Shown in pieces: positions 34,325-43,334 of a DNA stretch of 64,000 nt. A program made the position numbers and the translations under genes. Each line of letters opens with the position of its first letter. Positions within the stretch are counted from its first letter, which is position 1. The notes under the pieces are model-generated. The model had not been told where the DNA came from. It searched no databases and saw only the letters and a list, made by a program, of their open reading frames with translations. The DNA comes from Sutcliffiella tianshenii (GTDB lineage: Bacteria > Bacillota > Bacilli > Bacillales > Bacillaceae_I): NCBI RefSeq assembly GCF_016908565.1, contig NZ_JAFBED010000005.1, positions 248,001 through 312,000 on the forward strand. The letters are read 5' to 3'.

Positions 34325-34909
34325 TTATTCTGTTGATGATAGTTCTTCTTCAGTTACCCACTTATGATTGGTGACTTCTTTTCCACTGTCTTTCAAAGTG
34401 AAGTCTACCATATAGACGGTGGTTTGTTCAGCTGAATCAATAACTGCAGTGGCACCCTCCATACCTTCCATATGTTCAGCTTCTACTTTTACTTCAGCAC
34501 CTGCTTCATAGGGTTCTCCCTGTCTATCCGCTATTTCTTCGTGGATGATCCATTTATGATCTTCGACTCTTTCTCCACCATCTGTTGGGTCATAGGAAAT
34601 GGTATATACCGTTGTTTCATATGCTCCAACAATCGTAGCCTCCGCTCCCTCCATGCCAGGCATATGGGCTTCTGTAATAATCGCTTTAGTGCCTACAGGA
34701 AAGGCTGGATTTTCTGCTTCTTCAAGTCCTTTTGGCACCTCACCAGAACCGGACATATCCATTCCGGAATGATCCATACCAGAGTGATCACCTTCCGAGT
34801 GTTTCTCATCATTCTTGTTTGAAGCTGTATCATTTCCGTTATTTGAACAGGCTGTTAAGACTAGCAATGCTGCAAGAGTCCCTACCATTAATATTTTTTT
34901 CCATTTCAT
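34325..34909 (-). CDS. YdhK-type lipoprotein (DUF1541 repeats)
   Basis: This 194-residue lipoprotein (LLVLTACSNNG, Cys at about 20) has a Met/His-rich linker (HSGMDHSGMDMSGSG) and two DUF1541 repeats. The repeats carry AHMPGMEGAEATIVGAYETT and AEHMEGMEGATAVIDSAEQT, then W-containing ends (DHKWIIHEE, NHKWVTEEE). Met/His-rich segments suggest copper binding. The ATG at 34909 follows AAAGGAGG by 8 bp; 24 codons of upstream open frame are not used. It is convergent with the membrane protein of the two-component group. Confidence 0.85.
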   Translation of the reverse strand: MKWKKILMVGTLAALLVLTACSNNGNDTASNKNDEKHSEGDHSGMDHSGMDMSGSGEVPKGLEEAENPAFPVGTKAIITEAHMPGMEGAEATIVGAYETTVYTISYDPTDGGERVEDHKWIIHEEIADRQGEPYEAGAEVKVEAEHMEGMEGATAVIDSAEQTTVYMVDFTLKDSGKEVTNHKWVTEEELSSTE

Positions 34910-35118
34910 CCTTGTTTCCTCCTTTAAGAGTAGTAAAACTAATATACCCAAAAAGTTTGCAGAAATTATGGAGGAATACAAATTCTTCTGATTTGATAAA
35001 CATGAGGCGTGGGGTAAGGATCAGAAAAAGCTTGGATAGAAAATTTGGGGAGATGGAGGTGAGAAAAGGAAAAAGATATACCTTTGTGGGAACCACTTTA
35101 AGAACTCCAATATATAAG

Positions 35119-35145
35119 AAGGGGGACAGTTCCCCGTCCCCCTTT
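35119..35145 (-). terminator. hairpin after spoVR
   Basis: GGGGGAC/GTCCCCC stem just past the spoVR stop, with a weak T-rich tail on the minus strand. Confidence 0.6.
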
Positions 35146-35147
35146 GC

Positions 35148-36563
35148 TCAAATATACTTCCGATGCACACTCTTCCCATCATAAGTAAACAATACATTCT
35201 TCGTCTCGATCACCGACTCCATATGCACCGGTCTGCCCCAGATCTGATGGATGTACGGCATTACTTTCTCTAGATATTTGAGATCCAGTTCAATCCCTTC
35301 AAACCAATGCTTGAGGTAGAGCTCCCCTGCACGGAGGTAATCACCGTCATTGACGGTGATATACGGGAAGCCTCCATTCACCCTCATGTTCACCAGCTGG
35401 TCCCGCACCTTTTCCCATGCCTTATCGACAATCTTATAGTCCTTTCCCTGTTTTTGGAAAAGGTACATATCCTCCCGCATGACTAGGTCCTTGTTCAGGT
35501 AGTTGCGAAGGAACGAAATATCTGATTCCACTTCCCGTACCTCGAACATTCTTTCACGTCCGGAGCCAGGCTTGATGCCGTCGCGCTTCATCTCTTCTGT
35601 CGGATTGTTGTAGCGTTCTTCTATGTCTTCAAAGATTTTTATCCCCAGGTAGTATGGATTGATGCTTGTGCGGGATGGCTGCACGACGCCTGCATTCAAC
35701 TTGGCATATTCAAGGGCTTCACCGCTTGTGAGATCCATTTCGCGGAGGATTCTTTGGTGCCAGTAGGAAGCCCAGCCTTCGTTCATGATTTTTGTTTCCA
35801 TCTGTGGCCAGAAGTAGAGCATTTCCTCCCGCATCATCGTCAGGATATCGCGTTGCCAGTCCTCAAGCTCGCTGCTGTAATGCTCAATGAAGAGCAGGAT
35901 ATCCTTTTCAGGCTGTGGCGGGAATTTCTTTTTCCTCTTTTTCGGGACTGCCTTTGGCTTGTTGCGCGAATCAAGATTCCACAAATCATCGTAAGCGCTC
36001 GTTTTTTTCTTCTCTTCCTCTTCCTCCTCCATATCCTCGATGCTCCAGGAGAGCTTGGATCTGATTAATGACGGATCGATATGCTCCTGGATGGCAAGGA
36101 CGGCGTTTAGGAAATTTTCAACCTCTTCCTTCCCATGATCATGTTCGTACTGCTTGATCCTCTCTGCCGTTGCCGCCATGCTCTCGACCATATCCCGGTT
36201 CGTATTCTGGAAACGGCAGTTATTTTTGAAAAAATCGCAGTGGGCAAGCACATGCGCCACAATCAGCTTATTTTGAATGAGTGAATTTGTATCCAACAAA
36301 AAGGCGTAACAAGGATTGGAGTTGATTACAAGCTCATAGATCTTACTGAGCCCCAGGTCATAATGCAGCTTCATTTTGTGAAACTGTTTACCGAAGCTCC
36401 AATGGGAAAAACGAGTCGGCATTCCATATGCTCCAAAAGTATAGATGATATCGGCTGGGCAAATCTCATAACGCATCGGGTAAAAGTCCAGGCCAAAGCC
36501 CTTTGCAATCTCGGTAATCTCATCGATTGCCCGAAATAACGCTTTTTCGTCATCTGCTCTCAT
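35148..36563 (-). CDS. spoVR: stage V sporulation protein R
   Basis: This 471-residue SpoVR-family protein is involved in spore cortex formation. Family blocks include [30 protein letters not shown] near the start (residues 23-52), [13 protein letters not shown], and [13 protein letters not shown]. The length matches B. subtilis SpoVR (about 468). An Asp/Glu/Lys-rich insert lies at about 178-215. The mother-cell sigma-E type -10 CATACATT lies upstream. Monocistronic. Confidence 0.96.
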   Translation of the reverse strand: MRADDEKALFRAIDEITEIAKGFGLDFYPMRYEICPADIIYTFGAYGMPTRFSHWSFGKQFHKMKLHYDLGLSKIYELVINSNPCYAFLLDTNSLIQNKLIVAHVLAHCDFFKNNCRFQNTNRDMVESMAATAERIKQYEHDHGKEEVENFLNAVLAIQEHIDPSLIRSKLSWSIEDMEEEEEEKKKTSAYDDLWNLDSRNKPKAVPKKRKKKFPPQPEKDILLFIEHYSSELEDWQRDILTMMREEMLYFWPQMETKIMNEGWASYWHQRILREMDLTSGEALEYAKLNAGVVQPSRTSINPYYLGIKIFEDIEERYNNPTEEMKRDGIKPGSGRERMFEVREVESDISFLRNYLNKDLVMREDMYLFQKQGKDYKIVDKAWEKVRDQLVNMRVNGGFPYITVNDGDYLRAGELYLKHWFEGIELDLKYLEKVMPYIHQIWGRPVHMESVIETKNVLFTYDGKSVHRKYI

Positions 36564-36591
36564 CTCAGAACCTCCCTTTTCCTCTTATCAC

Positions 36592-36617
36592 AATGTATGA
36601 ACAAGGTTCTGATATGA
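36592..36617 (-). promoter_or_regulatory. candidate sigma-E promoter of spoVR
   Basis: On the minus strand CATACATT (36592-36599) fits the sigma-E -10 box and lies 28 bp before the start codon. An upstream TCATATC could be the -35, but the spacing of 11 bp is short. Confidence 0.4.
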
Positions 36618-36722
36618 TGAAAAGGGATTGCTTTTTTATGAACTTCTTTTCTGATTCCGGGAAAGAATAGGGATGAGAATGTTATACTTTTCTTACTGTG
36701 ATTTTTTGGGGGAGTGTTCTTT

Positions 36723-37583
36723 TTGGAATTTGCATTATTTATTATTATGGGGTTTTCCATCAGTATGCTTTCGGGCTTTTTCGGCATTGGGGGAGGCTTC
36801 GTCCTGACACCCGTACTCATGTTGATGGGGTTCAGTCCAATTGAAGCCATTTCTACAAGCCTTTTGTATACGATCGGCACATCCATCTCGGGTGTTGTCG
36901 CTCATTTTAAAATGAAAAATATTTTATGGAAGCAGGCCCTGATCATCGGGACAAGCGGAATTTTGGCTACACAGCTTGCTTATCCTTTTGTGGAGTGGCT
37001 GGATTCGACCGGACTTGACGAGACGGTTATTCCTGCGATGTATTTGATATTGCTCAGCTACTTCGCATTCAAGATGCTTAAGCAAACTACCCGGGGAAGC
37101 AAAGGAAAGCATCTATCCAATTCGATTTACCCATTGATGATCATTGGATTGATTGGAGGATTCCTCTCCACTGCACTTGGTGTCGGGGGCGGATTCATCA
37201 TTGTACCGCTATTGATCAGCTTCCTGGGGTTTCCTTCGAGGAATGCAGTCGCCACCAGCCTGACTAGCGTGATTTTCATTGTTTCTGCAGGATTTCTTAC
37301 TTATGCCGTCAATATACCGATTCATTATGACACCGGGTTCCTCCTGATTGCCGGAGCCATTTTCGGTTCCCAGTTGGGTGCTAAAGCTACCTCCTATGTG
37401 AAAAACGTCACCATTCAGCGTCTGCTCGGCATTCTTTACATTTGTACAATGGCGAGCCTGATCATTAATATGACAGATTATACCGTACTTGGCTTAGTGG
37501 TGCTTGCATGCTATACGTTGACGATGAACATCTTCATGTTTTTCCGGATTTTTAAGCATGACGTGGTGGAGTCGAATGGGTGA
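36723..37583 (+). CDS. TauE/SafE-family sulfite/sulfonate exporter
   Basis: This 286-residue membrane protein of about eight helices has two homologous halves. Each begins with a glycine-rich motif: MLSGFFGIGGGFVLTPVLML and LSTALGVGGGFIIVPLLISF. The family moves sulfite, sulfonates or other small anions, but substrate cannot be read from sequence. TTG 36723 is 8 bp after GGGGGAG; GTG 36714 lies inside that site. It is divergent from spoVR. Confidence 0.88.
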   Translation: MEFALFIIMGFSISMLSGFFGIGGGFVLTPVLMLMGFSPIEAISTSLLYTIGTSISGVVAHFKMKNILWKQALIIGTSGILATQLAYPFVEWLDSTGLDETVIPAMYLILLSYFAFKMLKQTTRGSKGKHLSNSIYPLMIIGLIGGFLSTALGVGGGFIIVPLLISFLGFPSRNAVATSLTSVIFIVSAGFLTYAVNIPIHYDTGFLLIAGAIFGSQLGAKATSYVKNVTIQRLLGILYICTMASLIINMTDYTVLGLVVLACYTLTMNIFMFFRIFKHDVVESNG

Positions 37584-37603
37584 AAGCTTTGTTGAATGGG
37601 GAT

Positions 37604-37752
37604 ATGAAGAGCTTTTCTGACTTCTGTCCATGGCAAAAAGCCCTTCATGACGCCTATGATGAGCTTTTCTAGCCTCTGTTCATGACAAAAAGCTCTTCAT
37701 CACGCCTATGATGAGCTTTTAGACTAGGTACAAGACGTAAAAAGCCCTTCAT
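37604..37752. repeat. three 52-bp dyad repeat units
   Basis: Units begin ATGAAGAGCTTTT at 37604, ATGATGAGCTTTT at 37656 and again at 37708, exactly 52 bp apart. Each holds an inverted partner AAAAAGCYCTTCAT about 30 bp on, so each unit can fold as a long hairpin. It lies between two convergent genes. Confidence 0.85.
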
Positions 37753-37783
37753 CCTATTGGTTCTTCAAAGGTTACTTTCATAA

Positions 37784-37837
37784 TTGAAAAAAGGGTTGCC
37801 GCGAAGTGAAAGAAAACCACTTCGCGGCAACCCTTTA
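37784..37837 (-). terminator. terminator of mgtE
   Basis: 18-bp perfect stem (AAGGGTTGCCGCGAAGTG and its complement) with a T run on the minus strand. Confidence 0.92.
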
Positions 37838-37842
37838 ATATT

Positions 37843-39201
37843 TCACGTAATATATGACAAAAACGCTGTCGCAATCCCAAAATAGATCAACAGCGACAAA
37901 ATGTCATTGACCGTTGTAATCAGCGGCCCTGATGCGATGGCAGGGTCTATTTTCAATTTGTAAAGGATGAGCGGAATGATGGTTCCGGCCATGGTCCCGA
38001 TGATTAAGGTTATAAAAAGGGAAGCACCGACGACCATCCCCAGAATCAAGTCCCCTTGCCATACATAGGCAATGATTGAAATAAGGATCGCACATGTAAC
38101 ACCGATTGTTATCCCCACACCCAACTCACGGAAAACAACCTTGGTGACCACTTTTTTATCCAAATCACGGGAAATGAGTCCACGTACAATCACAGCCAGT
38201 GACTGCGTGCCGGTATTACCTGTCATCCCGGCGATCATCGGCATAAAGAATGCCAACGCAACGACGTCATCCAATGTACCTTCGAATCCACTGATGATAC
38301 TACCTGATATAAGTCCAATAAATAATAATAAGATCAGCCACGGTAATCTTCTTGCAGACGCTACAAGCGCCGGTGTATCGAAATCGATGTCTTTACCTGA
38401 TGCGGAAAGCTTTTCGATATCTTCGTTCGCTTCCTGGATTACGACGTCAATGACATCATCGACTGTGATAATCCCTATCAAGGTCTTTTCATCATCCACG
38501 ACCGGTACGGCTAAAAAGTCATACCGTTCAATGACATGGGCCACTTCCTCCTGATCCGTATCGACATGGACGGATATGACACGGGAGAACATGATGTCCA
38601 TGATTTTTTCATGTGCATCCGCCAAGATAAGGTCACGATAGGATACAACTCCTACCAGCCGTTTCGCTTCATCAATGACGTATAGATAGTTGATCGTTTC
38701 TGCCAATTCCGCAAAGGATTTAAGCTTATCAACTACTTCGCGGACGGTATACTCCTGCGGAATCCAAACATATCGATTGGTCATCAGTCGGCCGGCAGTT
38801 TCCGATTCGTATTTCATCAGGTCCTGGACTGCCGTGGATTCAGCCTTGTTCATTTTTGATAAGAACGCTTCTTGGATATCAGGATCCATCTCATCAAACA
38901 AGGAAGCGAGATCATCATTGTCCATGCGATCCATGACTTTTGCCGATTTATCTACCCCAATCTTCTGAAGCACCTCAAGCTGTTGCTCCTGATTCAACTC
39001 CTGTATGAGGGCAGTCAGCTGGTCGATTGTCAGATACGTCAAAAAGCGGACACGGTGTTTTTCAGGAAGCTGCTGATAAATGATGCCTGTATCATACGGT
39101 TGTAATTCTTCGATTATATCCTGGAAAGCCTTACGCTTCCCGTCTTTTAGAAAGGTAATGATATTTAATATGATTTGATCCTCTGTCATGTTATGCACCA
39201 T
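37843..39201 (-). CDS. mgtE: magnesium transporter MgtE
   Basis: This 452-residue Mg2+ channel has the cytoplasmic N-domain (about 1-135, with helical MgtE_N repeats), a CBS pair (about 138-255) and the five-helix pore domain (about 285-452, PMIAGMTGNTGTQSLAVIVRG). Mg2+ bound to N and CBS domains closes the pore when Mg2+ is high. The gene is behind an M-box riboswitch, so it is controlled at transcription too. GAGGAGG lies 7 bp before the ATG. Confidence 0.97.
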   Translation of the reverse strand: MVHNMTEDQIILNIITFLKDGKRKAFQDIIEELQPYDTGIIYQQLPEKHRVRFLTYLTIDQLTALIQELNQEQQLEVLQKIGVDKSAKVMDRMDNDDLASLFDEMDPDIQEAFLSKMNKAESTAVQDLMKYESETAGRLMTNRYVWIPQEYTVREVVDKLKSFAELAETINYLYVIDEAKRLVGVVSYRDLILADAHEKIMDIMFSRVISVHVDTDQEEVAHVIERYDFLAVPVVDDEKTLIGIITVDDVIDVVIQEANEDIEKLSASGKDIDFDTPALVASARRLPWLILLLFIGLISGSIISGFEGTLDDVVALAFFMPMIAGMTGNTGTQSLAVIVRGLISRDLDKKVVTKVVFRELGVGITIGVTCAILISIIAYVWQGDLILGMVVGASLFITLIIGTMAGTIIPLILYKLKIDPAIASGPLITTVNDILSLLIYFGIATAFLSYIT

Positions 39202-39370
39202 GCGCGCTACCTCCTCTGCCTGCTAGGAAGTACAAGGATTCACTCTATTTTTCCACCAAAGGAGCGGTAAGCAAAAATATATATGTATCCTGTACTGCCT
39301 TTGTGTTTGTCCTCGGACTCGGACTACTATCCATTTTCGCTACCAGCTCCTTTTCAATATTTTCCCCATT

Positions 39371-39403
39371 AAAAAAGCACCTTTCATCACAGAATGAAGG
39401 CGC
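39371..39403 (-). terminator. M-box-controlled terminator of mgtE
   Basis: GCGCCTTCAT/ATGAAAGGTGC stem with six T on the minus strand, between the M-box and mgtE. Confidence 0.85.
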
Positions 39404-39430
39404 ATAAAGGCATAGTTACCCTTATAGATT

Positions 39431-39590
39431 CCCTCATTCGTAGAGCTTTAGCACTGTGTGGCATAGGAATGATCCAGCTGCATTAAAAACCACCTTATAT
39501 CGATGGTTCCTGTTGACCCATTGGCGTCTTTGGACGTTTCTGGGCAGCAGCGTATCTCCACACAGGAGCCTCACCTAACGAAGGTTCGAG
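39431..39590 (-). ncRNA. M-box (ykoK leader) Mg2+ riboswitch
   Basis: The minus strand reads CTTCGTTAGGTGAGGCTCCT, GGAGATACGCTGCTGCCCAG, AAACGTCCAAAGACGCCAAT, GGGTCAACAG, AAGGTG, TTTAATGCAGCTGGAT and TGCCACACAGTGCTAAAGC. These are all the conserved blocks of the M-box. High Mg2+ stabilises the aptamer and allows the terminator at 39371-39403. Confidence 0.97.
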
Positions 39591-39646
39591 TGTTTTCACA
39601 ACTACTACTCTACAAGGGAAAAACCGACTATGTCAACCTTTTTCGG

Positions 39647-39964
39647 TTACTGTTTTTTCTCTTCGATATTTACTGATTTAAGCTGCTTTGTTTTAGGGTT
39701 GAATGTAAGCGCTACATAGATATCGATGCTTTTGTTATCCTGTTTGGCAGTGAAATGAAAGGTATCCTTCGCTTCCGTGTCAGAGATCTCTTCACGTCCC
39801 TGATACTGGTAATCGGAAATTTCCGCTTCCGGATAATTCTCCTTGGCCAGCTGGATTGCGATTTTACCCCATTTTTCATAATCGGTATTTTCTGCTTGTA
39901 CCACGCTGATTGCTGTAGATAGCACTAATAAAACACTTAACAAACCTAATACCCATTTTTTCAT
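39647..39964 (-). CDS. yhdC: secreted DUF3889 protein, YhdC/YqzG-like
   Basis: This 105-residue protein has a signal peptide ending in VQA (cut near residue 24). The mature part, YEKWGKIAIQLAKENYPEAEISDYQYQGRE and a beta-rich end, is the DUF3889 family. The location next to yhdB and azr matches B. subtilis yhdC. AGGAG-like AACCTCC complement lies upstream. Function unknown. Confidence 0.8.
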   Translation of the reverse strand: MKKWVLGLLSVLLVLSTAISVVQAENTDYEKWGKIAIQLAKENYPEAEISDYQYQGREEISDTEAKDTFHFTAKQDNKSIDIYVALTFNPKTKQLKSVNIEEKKQ

Positions 39965-40159
39965 ATAAAATAACCTCCAAAGTTATTATTCGTGTTTATT
40001 CTTCCTCAAACGACACAGATTCATTACTTGTTCCCATAAAATTTTCATCCGTACTTTTCCTTTAGTATTCCTATGGAGATAAGACCAACATTTACAATGA
40101 GGATTCCGGGTCAAAAAGACGCAAAATAATATCACTCCTTACCAAGAGGAGGAAGGGAA

Positions 40160-40423
40160 ATGAACTCAGTCGACTATGATCGAGCATTGTATTATACGCA
40201 CCGTTCGGAGTGGGATAATCTGCTCATCTTAATGGTAAGAACGAAGGACGATTTTTTATCGAAAAACATTGAAAACTTTTTGCACTCCTACAATTTCTCG
40301 AAGGATTATCGGGAAATTGAAAAGCACCTGTACCAATTGTTGCGCTATATCGATCACGCTGTAGACAGAAGCGCAGCAGATCATGATGAACATGCAGAAG
40401 TCAGCCATGGGTATATGGTGTAG
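40160..40423 (+). CDS. yhdB: conserved small protein YhdB
   Basis: This 87-residue soluble protein starts MNSVDYDRALYYTHRSEWDN and has helical character with a LLRYIDHAVD motif. The sequence and the place between yhdC and azr match B. subtilis YhdB, of unknown function. An AGGAGGAAGGG site precedes the ATG. The tail is His/Asp-rich. Confidence 0.85.
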   Translation: MNSVDYDRALYYTHRSEWDNLLILMVRTKDDFLSKNIENFLHSYNFSKDYREIEKHLYQLLRYIDHAVDRSAADHDEHAEVSHGYMV

Positions 40424-40444
40424 GGAGTTTGATTTTTTATTGTA

Positions 40445-40487
40445 AGCAGCAAAATGGGGTTTATTCGACCCTGATTTGCTGCTTTTT
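40445..40487 (+). terminator. terminator of yhdB
   Basis: AGCAGCAAAT/ATTTGCTGCT stem followed by five T. Confidence 0.85.
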
Positions 40488-40567
40488 GGTTGTGGCTGGG
40501 GCTTGCTGGTTGTCTTCACGAGAATTTTTGTTGGGTATTGGCACCTGGAACCATTCTTAAGTGAGGT

Positions 40568-40681
40568 ATCTTAACGTAACTGCTCTTGATCCTCACGTTA
40601 CTCGAGAAGATTCTCACGTTTCTTGACTCTATCCTCACGCTTCTGGGGTTTATTCTTACACAACTCGGTTTTATTCTCACG
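40568..40681. repeat. phased intergenic array, six copies of ATYCTCACG
   Basis: Copies start at 40568, 40589, 40610, 40631, 40652 and 40673: exactly 21 bp apart each time. Fourth and first copies have single changes. Spacer sequence is not conserved. The array ends next to the azr terminator. Confidence 0.88.
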
Positions 40682-40692
40682 CTTCCTTTAAA

Positions 40693-41250
<558 letters not shown>

Positions 41251-41367
41251 TTAAAATTCTCCCTTCAACTTGTTGATACTCTTAGTATATCTGTATACCC
41301 GATTATCGAAATCGGAAAATATGGCTAAGTTTACCTACAAATATGGAAGGAGCTTTTGCACCAAAAT

Positions 41368-41385
41368 CTACGACTAAAGTTGTAG
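41368..41385. promoter_or_regulatory. palindrome between yhcZ and azr
   Basis: CTACGACTAAAGTTGTAG is an 18-bp palindrome with one mismatch, flanked by AAAATC/GATTTT. It directly follows the yhcZ stop and lies 118 bp upstream of azr. It could be the yhcYZ terminator, an operator for azr, or both. Fourteen bases recur upstream of yhcY. Confidence 0.55.
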
Positions 41386-41389
41386 GATT

Positions 41390-42025
41390 TTACCCTATTC
41401 CATGCTTCACCGCGTACAGGGCTGCCTGTGTTCTGTCTGCAAGCTCCAATTTTGCCAGGATATTGGACACATGGGTCTTGACCGTTTTTTCAGTAATGAA
41501 AAGGGAGGAGGCGATTTCCTTATTGCTCTTCCCTTTTGATATCTCACCAAGCACCTCGAGCTCCCGTTTTGTCAATTCTTCATGCAGGGATCGATTGTTT
41601 CCCCCGCCTTTTGTCAGATGGGACATCACGTGAGAGGTCACTTTAGGGTGCAGCTGACTTTCGCCACGGTGAACCGCATGGATGCTCGCGATCAACTGAT
41701 CCGGCTCCACATCCTTCAGCTGATACCCTGCCGCTCCGGCACGGATGGCGGGAATCAAATGGTCCTGGTCTGAGAAACTTGTCAGGATCAACACTTTGCA
41801 TGCCAAGCCCATATCCATGATCCTTCTTGTGGCTTCAATCCCATCCACTTCTGGCATGACGAGGTCCATCAATATTACATCAGGCTTCAATGAGGAAGCA
41901 AGCGTCACAGCCTCCTCCCCATTTTTGGCCTCGCCAACTATTTCAATATCCTTTTGTGTTTTCAAAAAGAACAATAACCCACGTCGTACAACGTGATGGT
42001 CATCTGCAATCAGGACGCGTATCAT
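41390..42025 (-). CDS. yhcZ: NarL/FixJ-family response regulator YhcZ
   Basis: This 211-residue regulator has a receiver domain (1-118, phospho-Asp in PDVILMDLVMPEVDGIE, Lys in GYQLKD) and a LuxR-type HTH (about 145-205, ELTKREIEVL-like TKRELEVLGEISKGKSNKEI). Neighbours pgcA, yhcY and azr match the B. subtilis yhcYZ locus. Its gene overlaps yhcY by 4 bp. Targets in B. subtilis are poorly known; shared dyads here point to itself and azr. Confidence 0.92.
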   Translation of the reverse strand: MIRVLIADDHHVVRRGLLFFLKTQKDIEIVGEAKNGEEAVTLASSLKPDVILMDLVMPEVDGIEATRRIMDMGLACKVLILTSFSDQDHLIPAIRAGAAGYQLKDVEPDQLIASIHAVHRGESQLHPKVTSHVMSHLTKGGGNNRSLHEELTKRELEVLGEISKGKSNKEIASSLFITEKTVKTHVSNILAKLELADRTQAALYAVKHGIG

Positions 42026-43158
42026 CGATTTTCCTCCCTTTTCACCGGCATCTCAATTCTTACTTTCGTTCCTTGGCCAAGTTCGCTCCAAACTGATAAG
42101 CATCCGCCTAAAGCTTCTGAGCGTTCCTTCATGCTTCTTAATCCCAATGAAGGTATCTCTTTGCTTTCATGAACGGAGAACCCTGCACCCCTATCCTCGA
42201 TTTCAAATATGACCTGTTTTTTTTCTACGACAATCCGAAGCATCGCCTCACGGATACCTGCATGCTTTTTACAATTATTGAATGCCTCCTGTCCAATCCG
42301 CCAAAGGCATTCTTCAATATGTGTAGGCAGATCTATGACACCTTTCACTTCACAGTCGATTTCCATCCCAAGCACCTTGCCGTAATTCATCAGGGCACTC
42401 ACGAGTCCATTTTCAAGCCCCTCTGGCCGCAGCTGCCAAATAAGTGCCCTCATTTCACTTAATGCCTCCTGTGACAGCTCCTGCATATAGGTCAGCATTT
42501 CTTTTATTTGCGGATTGTCTGTAAGTTCTTTCGTCCCTCGTGCGGTAAGCATCAATGAAAACAAAAGCTGGTTGACGGAATCATGAAGATCCCTGGCCAA
42601 CCTGTTACGTTCAGCGAGCACCAGCAGATGCTGTTCATTTTCTGCAAGTCTAATCCGCTTCAGCGCAGTGCCTATCTGAAAAGCCACAGATTCAAGTAGC
42701 GCAAGCTCTGAATCAGAAAAATGGGTCTTTTTCGGGGATGCCACATTTAACAGGCCGAATTTCTCTTCACCTGCTCTTAATGGGACTGTTGCATGATGAG
42801 TTATATCTCCTGTATCTCCCGTATCATATTTAACTGCATCCTCAAGTCTTTTGCATTCTATGATATTCGATGCACGCTTCAGCCGTCCATCTTTATACTG
42901 ATCCAAGCACCAGCATCCTCCTTGGCACATCGGTTTTTTATTGTCCTTGATCAGTGCTTCTGGAAGATTGAAGGCGGCCGTTAATGTATAGGAGCCTTTT
43001 TCGTCAATCAAGTATATCCAGCCTGTCTGAAGGCCAGTGACCCTCAATAGTTCTTCCAAAACGCCACTTAACATCGATTGCAGATCATTGGCTTGATTCA
43101 AAGACTCTGCAATAATCTTCAGCGCGCGTAATTCCTGTATCCTCTGAGCCTCGCTCAC
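42022..43158 (-). CDS. yhcY: GAF-domain sensor histidine kinase YhcY
   Basis: This 378-residue soluble kinase has a GAF domain (about 20-160), HisKA_3 (ERNRLARDLHDSVNQLLFSL, phospho-His in DLHDS) and HATPase_c (EDRGAGFSV, GLRSMKERSEALGG). A Cys cluster in the GAF domain (MCQGGCWCL, plus IIECKRL) could bind a metal cluster or sense redox state. GTG start after GGGGGAGAGG. Length and context match B. subtilis YhcY. The dyad at 43256-43273 lies about 100 bp upstream. Confidence 0.92.
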   Translation of the reverse strand: MSEAQRIQELRALKIIAESLNQANDLQSMLSGVLEELLRVTGLQTGWIYLIDEKGSYTLTAAFNLPEALIKDNKKPMCQGGCWCLDQYKDGRLKRASNIIECKRLEDAVKYDTGDTGDITHHATVPLRAGEEKFGLLNVASPKKTHFSDSELALLESVAFQIGTALKRIRLAENEQHLLVLAERNRLARDLHDSVNQLLFSLMLTARGTKELTDNPQIKEMLTYMQELSQEALSEMRALIWQLRPEGLENGLVSALMNYGKVLGMEIDCEVKGVIDLPTHIEECLWRIGQEAFNNCKKHAGIREAMLRIVVEKKQVIFEIEDRGAGFSVHESKEIPSLGLRSMKERSEALGGCLSVWSELGQGTKVRIEMPVKREENR

Positions 43159-43255
43159 AAAGCCTCTCCCCCTTGAACCTATAAACTTCCACTCAGTATC
43201 TTTCTATTGTAACAAGCCTTTCCCCTTTTCACCTTGGAAAAAAGTCCACACTCTT

Positions 43256-43273
43256 CTACAACTTTAGTCCCAG
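43256..43273. promoter_or_regulatory. YhcZ-box candidate upstream of yhcY
   Basis: CTACAACTTTAGTCCCAG shares its first 14 bases with the minus strand of the palindrome at 41368-41385. The right arm is degenerate. Confidence 0.5.
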
Positions 43274-43287
43274 AAGATTCAAAATAA

Positions 43288-43325
43288 AGAGGGGCCAGAC
43301 CCCTAAAACAGGTTCGACCCCTCTT
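43288..43325 (-). terminator. terminator of pgcA
   Basis: AAAGAGGGG...CCCCTCTTT stem followed by a T-rich stretch on the minus strand. Confidence 0.8.
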
Positions 43326-43334
43326 TCAATGTTC

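Noticed and set aside
34732-35184. Plus-strand 150-residue frame
   Set aside because: It is antisense to the YdhK-type gene and the spoVR end, with no ribosome site or family match.
40568-40681. Possible CRISPR or simple tandem repeat
   Set aside because: The conserved word is only 9 bp and the spacers are 12 bp, far below CRISPR dimensions; full-unit identity is absent.
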